From positions 1 to 32,029 of the forward strand of contig CAZQKR010000045.1 in assembly GCA_964594045.1 (NCBI GenBank): 32,029 bases of DNA. Direction: 5' to 3'. Below are positions 24,900 to 32,029 of the stretch, in pieces. The DNA is from UBA2365 sp964594045 (GTDB lineage Bacteria; Bacteroidota; Bacteroidia; Chitinophagales; Saprospiraceae). Under the pieces are notes generated by a model. That model searched no databases. It worked only from the letters and a program-made list of their open reading frames with translations, and was not told the origin of the DNA. Every line of letters starts with the position of its first letter. Position 1 is the first letter of the stretch. Both the position numbers and the translations under genes were made by a program.

Positions 24900-27800
24900 T
24901 TAAGCTCCTTGCAAAGATTCCAGCTTTTCCCATTTTTCTGCAAGTTCCAGTCTGGCATGCTCGAGCATATCTGCTGCAGCTTCAGGATTTTCTGCCTTAA
25001 CCCTGGTAAAACGGGCTTCGGAGTAGATATAATCTTCAAGCGATACTTTACCAGGCTTGCTGTCAAGCTTGAACCTCTTGCCTTTTTCAGCTGCCGGATT
25101 GTATCTGAACAGTGGCCAATAACCTGAATCAACCGCATTGGTTTGGTGATCAGCACCCTGGGACATATCGTATCCGTGCTCAATACAATGAGAATAAGCA
25201 ATGATCAATGATACACCTTCATACTCTTCAGCTTCCTGAAGCGCCTTGAGCGTCTGAGCATCCTTTGCTCCGAGAGCAACCTGGGCCACATAAACTGAAC
25301 CATAGGCCATTGCCTGCATCGCAAGATCTTTTTTACCTATGCGTTTGCCTGCGACAGCAAATTTAGCAGCAGCGCCCATCGGAGTAGCTTTGGACATCTG
25401 ACCGCCTGTATTGGAGTAAACTTCTGTGTCCATAACAAGGATATTGATATTCTCACCGCTGGCAAGGACATGATCCAGACCACCGTATCCGATGTCATAA
25501 GCCCATCCGTCTCCACCGAATACCCACACTGATTTTTTATACAGATAATCAGAGAGGAATACCAGATCTTTTGCTTTTGGATCAGGATTGTTGGCAAGTT
25601 TTTCTCTCACCACTTTAATATCAGACAGCAATTGCTCTTTCTCGGCTTCCGTTTTCTGCGGATTGCTGTTGATCGCATCCACCAGTTCCTGTCCGAGTAC
25701 ATCCTTCAACTCATTGACGAGTCTGAAAGCCTTCTCGGATTTTTTATTGGTTGCCAGACGCAATCCCAGACCAAATTCGGCATTGTCTTCAAAAAGTGAG
25801 TTTGCCCAGGAAGGTCCTCTGCCATCTGAATTGGTACGATAAGGAGTGGTTGGCAGGTTTCCTCCATAAATGGATGAACAGCCTGTTGCATTGGCAACGA
25901 TCATGTTGGATCCGTACAATTGTGAAATAAGTTTTACATAAGGTGTCTCACCACAACCTGCGCAGGCACCGGAGAATTCAAACAGCGGTTGCAAAAACTG
26001 TGCACCTTTCATCGTGCTGATGGCCAGTTCCTTTCTGTCGTAGTCAGGAATGTTGATGAAGTAATCCCAGTTCTTTTCTTCCACTTCAACCAAATGTGTT
26101 TTATCCGTCATATTGATCGCCCTGTAATCCGGATTGGTCTTGCTGACGGCAGGACAAACTTCAACGCATAGTTTACATCCGGTGCAATCCTCAACAGATA
26201 CCTGCAAGGTATACACTTCAGTATCCTTATCGAAAGGTCTTCCTTTTGCAGCGATATTTTTGAGTGTTGCAGGCGCTTCGCCCAGCAATTCCCTGTCATA
26301 TACTTTTGCCCTGATGGCAGCGTGAGGACAGATGGCAACGCATTTGTTGCACTGCGTACAAAGTTCTGCATCCCAGACAGGTACTTTATCCGCAATACCT
26401 CTCTTTTCAAATTGTGTGGTTCCAAGCGGGAAAGTTCCGTCAACCGGGAATGCACTCACAGGCAACCAGTCACCCTTACCGGCGATGATCTCACCCAATA
26501 CGCCTTTCACAAATTCGGGCGCTCTCTGGTCGATCACCGGAATTTTCTCAAGGTCACTGCTGACTGATTTAGGATAATTGACTTCAAACAAGTTTGAAAT
26601 GGACTGATCCACAGCGTTGAAATTCATTTCAACCAGTTTTTCACCTTTGTGTGAATATGACTTTACAATGGCTGACTTGATCTTTGCAATGGCTTCATCT
26701 TTTGGCAGAATGCCTGAAATCGCAAAGAAACATGTTTGCAAAATGGTGTTGACCCTTTTACCCAAATTGGCTTCCTCAGCAACTTTGGTTGCGTCGATGA
26801 CATACAACTTCAATTCTTTTCTGACGATATCTTCCTGGATGTGTTTCGGTAAGTGACCCCAGACCTCATCAGGACCATAAGGCGAATTCAGCAGGAAAGT
26901 TGCACCGGGTTTTGCTTTGGCAGTGATGTCATACTTTGATAGGAAGGCAAAATGATGACAAGCCAGGAAGTCAGCTTTGGTGATCAGATAAGTGGACTCG
27001 ATCGGCTGCTTTCCGAATCTGAGGTGAGAAACCGTCATACCACCGGCTTTCTTGGAGTCATATACAAAATAACCCTGAACGTAATTATCAGTCGTTTCAC
27101 CGATGATCTTGATCGCATTTTTATTGGCGCTCACTGTACCATCAGCCCCCAAACCATAGAACATGCATGTTCTGGTGTGGTGATCCAGAGTGAAATCATT
27201 TTCATACTCCAGACTTGTTTTGGTGATGTCATCATTGATACCTACAGTGAAGTGATTCTTTGGATTTTCCTTGGTCAGCTCATGGAATACAGCTTTTACC
27301 ATACCCGGATTGAACTCTTTGGATGACAATCCGTAACGACCGCCGATGATTTGCGGCATCGGTCTGCCGGATTCCACAAATGCGCTCAATACATCCATGT
27401 ACAGAGGTTCACCTATGCTGCCGGGCTCTTTTGTTCTGTCCAGAACAGCAACATGTTTAACGGTCTGCGGAATGCTTTCCATAAAGTCAGCAATAGAGAA
27501 AGGACGGTACAATCTGACGATGATCGCTCCGACTTTTTCACCCAGACTATTGAGGTGTGCAACGGTTTCCCTGACTGCACCACTTCCTGAACCCATTAAA
27601 ATCACGATCCTCTCTGCATCCGGAGCACCGACATAGTCAAACAATCTGTATGTTCTCCCGGTGAGTTTTGCGAATTTTTCATAGGTTGCCTTAACGATCT
27701 CAGGAACTCTTTGATAATACACATTGCAGGCTTCCCTTGCCTGGAAAAATACATCCGGATTCTGGGCAGTTCCGCGGATCACCGGGTTTTCCGTATTCAA

Positions 27801-28427
27801 TGCGTTTTTCTTGAATTCCAGCACTTTGTCATAAGAAACCATCTCTTTGATGACTTCGTCAGGGATCGCATCTACTTTGGAAACTTCATGTGATGTCCTG
27901 AATCCGTCAAACACATTCAGGAAAGGCACCCGTGCCTGGAAAGTGGCTGCCTGGGTCAGCAGCGCAAAGTCCATAGCTTCCTGTACACTTCCGCCAAACA
28001 TGATCGCAAAACCTGTTTGCCTGGTAGCCATTGTATCGGAATGGTCTCCGAATATGGACAATGCATGTGTAGCAACAGTCCTGGAGGCCACATGGATAAC
28101 TGCAGGTAATAATTCACCTGCAATTTTATACATATTGGGGATCATCAGCAACAATCCCTGAGAAGCAGTAAATGTAGTTGAAACAGCTCCACCCTGCAAT
28201 GATCCGTGCATTGCACCGGCAGCTCCGGCTTCACTTTGCATCTCCACTACCCTGGGCACATCACCCCAAACGTTTGTCATTCCTTTTGCAGCAAGTGCGT
28301 CAGCCGTCTCACCCATAGGGGAAGAAGGTGTGATCGGATAGATCGCACAGACTTCATTTGTTTTGATTGAAATAATCCCGACTGCCTCATTAGCATCCAG
28401 GATCAGTTTTTTACCTTCTTTTTCCAT
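24900..28427 (-). CDS. nifJ: Pyruvate:ferredoxin (flavodoxin) oxidoreductase, single chain
   Basis: A 1175-aa enzyme that converts pyruvate and CoA to acetyl-CoA and CO2 while reducing ferredoxin or flavodoxin. The domains run in the usual order: N-terminal pyruvate/TPP half (AIYPITPSSPMGE), the middle CoA-binding domain, a ferredoxin-like domain with two clusters C690-TQC-NKC-VAIC700-P and C748-TGC-KLC-VEVC758-P, and the TPP-binding C-terminal half with GGDGWAYDIGYGG and TEVYSNTGGQMSKA. The proximal cluster ligands are in ACAGCGE (C822, C825). Length and residues are complete, so it should be functional. It is monocistronic, ends in a hairpin terminator, and has a plausible promoter upstream. 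PFOR is oxygen-sensitive in most bacteria, suggesting low-oxygen growth. Confidence 0.97.
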   Translation of the reverse strand: MEKEGKKLILDANEAVGIISIKTNEVCAIYPITPSSPMGETADALAAKGMTNVWGDVPRVVEMQSEAGAAGAMHGSLQGGAVSTTFTASQGLLLMIPNMYKIAGELLPAVIHVASRTVATHALSIFGDHSDTMATRQTGFAIMFGGSVQEAMDFALLTQAATFQARVPFLNVFDGFRTSHEVSKVDAIPDEVIKEMVSYDKVLEFKKNALNTENPVIRGTAQNPDVFFQAREACNVYYQRVPEIVKATYEKFAKLTGRTYRLFDYVGAPDAERIVILMGSGSGAVRETVAHLNSLGEKVGAIIVRLYRPFSIADFMESIPQTVKHVAVLDRTKEPGSIGEPLYMDVLSAFVESGRPMPQIIGGRYGLSSKEFNPGMVKAVFHELTKENPKNHFTVGINDDITKTSLEYENDFTLDHHTRTCMFYGLGADGTVSANKNAIKIIGETTDNYVQGYFVYDSKKAGGMTVSHLRFGKQPIESTYLITKADFLACHHFAFLSKYDITAKAKPGATFLLNSPYGPDEVWGHLPKHIQEDIVRKELKLYVIDATKVAEEANLGKRVNTILQTCFFAISGILPKDEAIAKIKSAIVKSYSHKGEKLVEMNFNAVDQSISNLFEVNYPKSVSSDLEKIPVIDQRAPEFVKGVLGEIIAGKGDWLPVSAFPVDGTFPLGTTQFEKRGIADKVPVWDAELCTQCNKCVAICPHAAIRAKVYDRELLGEAPATLKNIAAKGRPFDKDTEVYTLQVSVEDCTGCKLCVEVCPAVSKTNPDYRAINMTDKTHLVEVEEKNWDYFINIPDYDRKELAISTMKGAQFLQPLFEFSGACAGCGETPYVKLISQLYGSNMIVANATGCSSIYGGNLPTTPYRTNSDGRGPSWANSLFEDNAEFGLGLRLATNKKSEKAFRLVNELKDVLGQELVDAINSNPQKTEAEKEQLLSDIKVVREKLANNPDPKAKDLVFLSDYLYKKSVWVFGGDGWAYDIGYGGLDHVLASGENINILVMDTEVYSNTGGQMSKATPMGAAAKFAVAGKRIGKKDLAMQAMAYGSVYVAQVALGAKDAQTLKALQEAEEYEGVSLIIAYSHCIEHGYDMSQGADHQTNAVDSGYWPLFRYNPAAEKGKRFKLDSKPGKVSLEDYIYSEARFTRVKAENPEAAADMLEHARLELAEKWEKLESLQGA

Positions 28428-28955
28428 TTTATAATATTTAATAACTTTCCAATTTTTTAATAAAACAAAGTTCCAAAAAAATCAAGCCACAAAAATATAA
28501 AAATCAAAACGATGTTTTAAAATTATGACTCATATACCTGCAATAAAGTATTCTGTGATACCGTAATTTATACACTATCTAAGCAAGAAGGCTTAAAAAA
28601 CTATTTTTCGTAATAAAAAATAAACATTACAAAATTAAATTTTGAATTAATCTGCATTCAACAGAAACATAAAATATTATCCTGATTTTCAAAAATCCAG
28701 AAATCCAGTATAACAGCCTGGAAATTCCCGGGAGTTATTAACTTTTCTGAAATGTGTTCGTCCGCGAAGAAAAAACCATGAGTTTTGGGCAAATAAAAGC
28801 TTTTCCGGACGGCTGCCCGGATTATAATCATTTTTTATATCCAAAAAATGAGCTACTTTTACCTTAAACAAAAAGAATGTTATAATTGAATATTAATTCC
28901 TGAAAGAACGGCTGAGGTGCAGCAGTTCAAAATTTCACCAAAAAATTTCTGATAT
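28428..28955. other. 528-bp divergent spacer between PFOR and adenine deaminase
   Basis: AT-rich and without a gene; the longest frame (28689-28871, minus) is of random composition. Two hairpins are seen: TCCGG/CCGGA (28804-28821) and CATTTTTT/AAAAAATG (28829-28850, 6-nt loop). Promoters of both flanking genes must lie here; only the PFOR side shows a candidate. Confidence 0.5.
28466..28492 (-). promoter_or_regulatory. Possible PFOR promoter
   Basis: On the minus strand TTG (28490-28492) and GAACTTTG (28466-28473) are 16 bp apart. The -7 box has one mismatch to TAnnTTTG (G for T at the first position) and spacing is a little short. It would give a leader of roughly 35 bases. Confidence 0.35.
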
Positions 28956-30590
28956 ATGGACAATTATTTTTCAGGCAATATCATAGACATCCTCCAACGC
29001 GAGATCTATCCCGGAAGCATCCGGGTTACTGATGGTAAAATCTCCGGGATCACCCGGGATCAATCCAAATATGAACAGTTTATCCTGCCTGGATTCATCG
29101 ATGCCCATGTGCATATTGAGAGCTCCATGCTGACACCGTCAGAATTTGCACGGATCGCGGTGAGTCACGGAACAGTAGCCACTGTATCGGATGCCCACGA
29201 GATCGCGAATGTTTTGGGTATTGAGGGTGTACGTTACATGCAGAGAAATGGTAAAACCACGCCTTTCAGATTTTACTTTTCCGCGCCTTCCTGTGTGCCG
29301 GCAACCGATTTTGAAACCAGTGGTGCAAGGCTGGATCCTGATGATCTGACGCTTTTGCTGGAAGATCCGGATATCAGATATCTGGGTGAAATGATGAATT
29401 TTCCTGGTGTGATCTATGACGATGCCGAGGTTCACAGAAAAATCAACATCGCGCTTCAAAAGGGCAAAAAAATTGACGGACATGCTCCCGGACTGAGAGG
29501 CGATGACCTGAAAAAATACATCGATGCGGGTATCACTACGGATCATGAAAGTTTTACCCTTGCAGAAGCCCTGGATAAAATATCCTTAGGGATGAAGATC
29601 CAGATCCGTGAAGGTTCGGCGGTGAGGAATTTTGATGAACTGATCTCTCTTGCGGAAGATCATTGGGAGATGTGCATGTTTTGTTCAGACGATAAACATC
29701 CCGACGAACTGGTCAACGGCCACATCAATGAGCTCGTTAAAAGAGCTGTAAAACAAGGTATTGACCTATATAAAGTACTTCAGATCGCTTGTATCAATCC
29801 GATCCTTCACTATGGACTGGACACAGGCATGCTTCGTGAAGGAGACTCTGCGGATTTTATCGTGGTAGATGATCTCCGCGATTTTGCTGTTCACAAAACG
29901 GTAATTGCAGGTGAAACCGTTTTTGAAGACGGAAAGATCCTGATCCCTTACGTCGCACCTGAAAAAGTCAACTATTTCAATGTTTCGAAGAAAACCCCAC
30001 AGGATTTTGAAATAAAATCTGACCATCCGGAAGTCAATGTCATTGAGGTAATTGATCACCAGTTGATCACAAACCGAAGCGTATGTGATGTTAAGTTGAT
30101 CAATGGATTTCTGGAAGCAGACCCTGATAATGATCTGCTCAAAATTGCCGTGATCAACCGGTATCAGGATCTGCCACCGGCTATGGGTTTTATCAAAAAT
30201 TTCGGACTAAAAAAGGGGGCTGTCGCTTCGTCAGTTGCCCATGATTCGCACAATATCATCGTTGCAGGCACAAATGATGAGGATATTTGTGAGGCAGTCA
30301 ACCTGATCGTTGCTCACCAGGGTGGCGTCACCGCTGTTTGCCAAAATGAGGGCATTCAGGAGATATTGCCTCTGCCGGTTGCCGGGCTGATGAGCGACAG
30401 AGAATTTAACGAAGTTGCCCGGCTTTATGCACATCTGGATCAACTGGCCAAGTCTTTCGGTTCTCCGTTGTCTGCGCCTTTTATGACGCTTTCTTTTATG
30501 GGATTGCTGGTGATACCTGAACTAAAGCTTTCTGACAAGGGTCTTTTTGACGGAAAGGAATTCAGATTGATCGGTCTTCAGGCTACGTGA
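28956..30590 (+). CDS. ade: Adenine deaminase
   Basis: A 544-aa metal-dependent amidohydrolase that turns adenine into hypoxanthine and ammonia for purine salvage. The metal and catalytic residues expected for bacterial adenine deaminase are present: H51-V-H53-I-E55, H81 in SDAHEI, E144 in LGEMMNFPGV, H175 in DGHAPG, H196 in TTDHES, and D244-D245 in CSDDKHP. The C-terminal domain with VASSVAHDSHNIIVAG and QNEGIQEILPLPVAGLMS is the family's own lid domain. Length is normal. It stands alone between spacers; no purine riboswitch-like structure is apparent upstream. Confidence 0.96.
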   Translation: MDNYFSGNIIDILQREIYPGSIRVTDGKISGITRDQSKYEQFILPGFIDAHVHIESSMLTPSEFARIAVSHGTVATVSDAHEIANVLGIEGVRYMQRNGKTTPFRFYFSAPSCVPATDFETSGARLDPDDLTLLLEDPDIRYLGEMMNFPGVIYDDAEVHRKINIALQKGKKIDGHAPGLRGDDLKKYIDAGITTDHESFTLAEALDKISLGMKIQIREGSAVRNFDELISLAEDHWEMCMFCSDDKHPDELVNGHINELVKRAVKQGIDLYKVLQIACINPILHYGLDTGMLREGDSADFIVVDDLRDFAVHKTVIAGETVFEDGKILIPYVAPEKVNYFNVSKKTPQDFEIKSDHPEVNVIEVIDHQLITNRSVCDVKLINGFLEADPDNDLLKIAVINRYQDLPPAMGFIKNFGLKKGAVASSVAHDSHNIIVAGTNDEDICEAVNLIVAHQGGVTAVCQNEGIQEILPLPVAGLMSDREFNEVARLYAHLDQLAKSFGSPLSAPFMTLSFMGLLVIPELKLSDKGLFDGKEFRLIGLQAT

Positions 30591-30737
30591 TACATTTTAC
30601 AGGATCGTTATTCATGTTATAAAATGTTTGTGGTGCATTATTTTTCAATCAAATTCTCATGTAATTATATATTATTATAATATGTTATCCGATATTTGTC
30701 AACGAAAAGGATCAACAATTATATATTCATTTCCATT

Positions 30738-31703
30738 ATGAAAAAAGCTTTATTGTTCATTGGCATCATCGTGTTCATCATCGGGATAGCTGCATGGTAT
30801 TTTATTCAATCCGGTAATAAAAGAAAAGAAGAAAGGGACCATGCCAGGTATATTGAATCCAAAGTCGGACCAGTAGAGCCATGTGCCGGCATTTCTCAGT
30901 TCATTGTTGACCAGGGAATTCCCGTGCCTGCATTGATCGATATGAGGCAGGTAGGATATTATGGAATGAAGATACTGGAAAACCGGATAAATGGCAGGGA
31001 ATATATTCATCCCACATGGAATGATTTCGGATACCTGGGTTTATATACCACGGACCGGCTGGGTAATATCTACGTAACTTCCGTTCCCCATGTCAGCATA
31101 GACCTGAATCCTGTTGGAGAGCAAAACCGGATCCTCAGGGTGGATACCAAAACCGGTGTGATGTCTGAATATATGCAATTGCCCCAGGCAGCCGAATCCA
31201 CCAACAGGAATCCGTTCGGGGCAGTTGGTTTGCACTATGATTGCGACAATGATGACCTGTATGTAACTTCTCTGGCCGGATCGGATATGAAAGAAGAACT
31301 CGGACGCATCTACCAGGTTGATATTCAAAATAAAAAGATCCTGAGCCAACTGGACAATGTGGACGCTCTGGGCGTGACCACTTTCAATACCATCACGGGC
31401 AAAAGACTGATCTATGGTCTCGCCAGGAAACCACATATATATTCAGTTGCCCTGGATCAGGAAGGAAAAATTTCTGGTGAACCCAAACTGGAGTTTTCAC
31501 TGCTCGACCAGCCGGGCGGAACGGATGACAAAGCGCACCGGATCATTTTCAATGCAGATACCATGCTGATCAAAGCCAATAAATTCACCTTTACTTTGGC
31601 GGCTGCCAGTGATCCGGATAAAAATATCTATCGCTTCAGTTACAACCGTAAGGACGACAAATGGGAATTCATGGACGTAGTTCCACAGTACCAGGGGCAA
31701 TGA
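30738..31703 (+). CDS. Membrane-anchored propeller-like protein, unknown function
   Basis: A 321-aa protein with an N-terminal membrane anchor (MKKALLFIGIIVFIIGIAAWYF) and a long extracytoplasmic part. I use the ATG at 30738; a TTG 14 codons upstream in frame would add a polar leader. The body repeats a pattern of YLGLYTTDRLGNIYVTSVPHVS, NRILRVDTKTGVMSEYMQLP, GAVGLHYDCDNDDLYVTSLAGS and GRIYQVDIQNKKIL, typical of six-bladed SMP-30/NHL-like beta-propellers. No catalytic motif is obvious. Two cysteines (PCAG near residue 50, YDCD near 170) might pair. Its stop is followed after 4 bp by the 16-bp repeat array. Confidence 0.78.
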   Translation: MKKALLFIGIIVFIIGIAAWYFIQSGNKRKEERDHARYIESKVGPVEPCAGISQFIVDQGIPVPALIDMRQVGYYGMKILENRINGREYIHPTWNDFGYLGLYTTDRLGNIYVTSVPHVSIDLNPVGEQNRILRVDTKTGVMSEYMQLPQAAESTNRNPFGAVGLHYDCDNDDLYVTSLAGSDMKEELGRIYQVDIQNKKILSQLDNVDALGVTTFNTITGKRLIYGLARKPHIYSVALDQEGKISGEPKLEFSLLDQPGGTDDKAHRIIFNADTMLIKANKFTFTLAAASDPDKNIYRFSYNRKDDKWEFMDVVPQYQGQ

Positions 31704-31707
31704 ACTG

Positions 31708-31835
31708 ATGTTCAAATGTTCAGATGTTCAAATGATCTGATGTTCAAATGATCTGATGTTCTAATGATCTGATGTTCAAATGTTCAGATGTTCAAATGTT
31801 CTGATGTTCAAATGTTCTGATTATCTAATGATCTA
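31708..31835. repeat. Tandem repeat, eight copies of 16 bp
   Basis: The unit is ATGTTCAAATGATCTG. Copies start at 31708, 31724, 31740, 31756, 31772, 31788, 31804 and 31820; copies 2 and 3 are identical, others differ at one to three positions, and the last is the most divergent. The array starts 4 bp after a stop codon. All three frames are interrupted or of low complexity, so it is not protein-coding. Confidence 0.95.
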
Positions 31836-31881
31836 ATGTTTTAATAAATTGATTTTCAAGTTGTTAATACGCAAGAAAATA

Positions 31882-32029
31882 TGATCATTATAGCATTTGA
31901 AAATTAGATCATTTTAGTATTTGAACATCAGATCATTTTAGCATTTGAATATTAGATCATTTTAGTATTTGAATATTAGATCATTTTAGTATTTGAACAT
32001 CAGATCATTTTAGCATTTGAATATTAGAT
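31882..32029. repeat. Tandem repeat, six 24-bp copies plus a partial copy at the window edge
   Basis: Copies start at 31882 (degenerate), 31906, 31930, 31954, 31978 and 32002, and a further partial copy reaches the end of the window. The unit begins AGATCATTTTAG and continues with C/T, ATTTGAA and C/T, ATT/C. Its reverse complement equals the 16-bp unit upstream with eight extra bases (ACTAAAAT or GCTAAAAT) inserted after TTCAAAT. The array probably continues beyond the window. Confidence 0.95.

Noticed and set aside
24777..25127. TTG-started frame behind an AAGGAGG sequence
   Set aside because: Runs through the PFOR terminator and antisense to PFOR coding sequence; Bacteroidota rarely use this type of ribosome site.
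31708..32029. CRISPR array
   Set aside because: The repeats are contiguous tandem units without unique spacers.

Overview
The window looks like a chromosomal contig from a member of the phylum Bacteroidota. Evidence for this is a type IX secretion C-terminal sorting domain (18830-19327), a near-perfect Bacteroidota promoter (TTG, 20 bp, TAnnTTTG) at 11724-11754, start codons that mostly lack Shine-Dalgarno sequences, and many families typical of the phylum (GyrI-like, DUF4287/DUF5655, DUF3788, half-size TauE, membrane-linked AraC regulators). No rRNA, tRNA, CRISPR array, phage gene or intact transposase gene was seen. The genus cannot be fixed from the sequence alone.

Region 1 (1-7300) is AT-rich and accessory in character. 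Short unrelated genes (AraC-type membrane regulator, serine hydrolase, small barrel protein, tiny membrane proteins, VanZ-like protein, YciI-like protein, WD40 protein) are separated by unusually long, hairpin-rich spacers. It contains a 124-bp MITE-like element (3473-3596), a complex 294-bp inverted and tandem repeat element (3988-4281), and two genes each cut by one in-frame stop codon (TGA at 4779, TAA at 6842). This looks like a decaying or cassette-like accessory block.

Region 2 (7330-14043) carries a zinc-ribbon protein, a 911-aa P-type ATPase of unclear ion specificity, a DUF4287/DUF5655 protein, a 715-bp gene-free stretch full of small hairpins, and a compact three-gene unit (membrane protein, XRE regulator, small glycine-zipper-like membrane protein) behind a clear promoter. 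A DUF4153-like membrane protein follows.

Region 3 (14190-19327, all plus strand) is a run of mostly housekeeping or small-metabolism genes: GyrI-like protein, ChaN-like secreted protein, DUF523/TudS-like Fe-S protein, DUF3788 protein, half-size TauE, the ribosome-assembly GTPase RsgA and a short T9SS cargo protein.

Region 4 (19512-28427, all minus strand) has an AI-2E-type transporter next to a secreted C69 dipeptidase, a secreted orphan protein next to an SRPBCC protein, and a full-length pyruvate:ferredoxin oxidoreductase with a hairpin terminator. PFOR suggests at least some fermentative or microaerobic life. Region 5 (28956-32029, plus strand) has adenine deaminase, a membrane-anchored propeller-like protein, and two tandem-repeat blocks in opposite orientation at the window's end.

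The most unusual objects are the 3988-4281 element, the paired 16-bp and 24-bp repeat arrays at 31708-32029, the hairpin-rich 11.1-11.5 kb stretch, and the cassette-like organisation of the first 6 kb. No complete novel defence or mobile system could be demonstrated.
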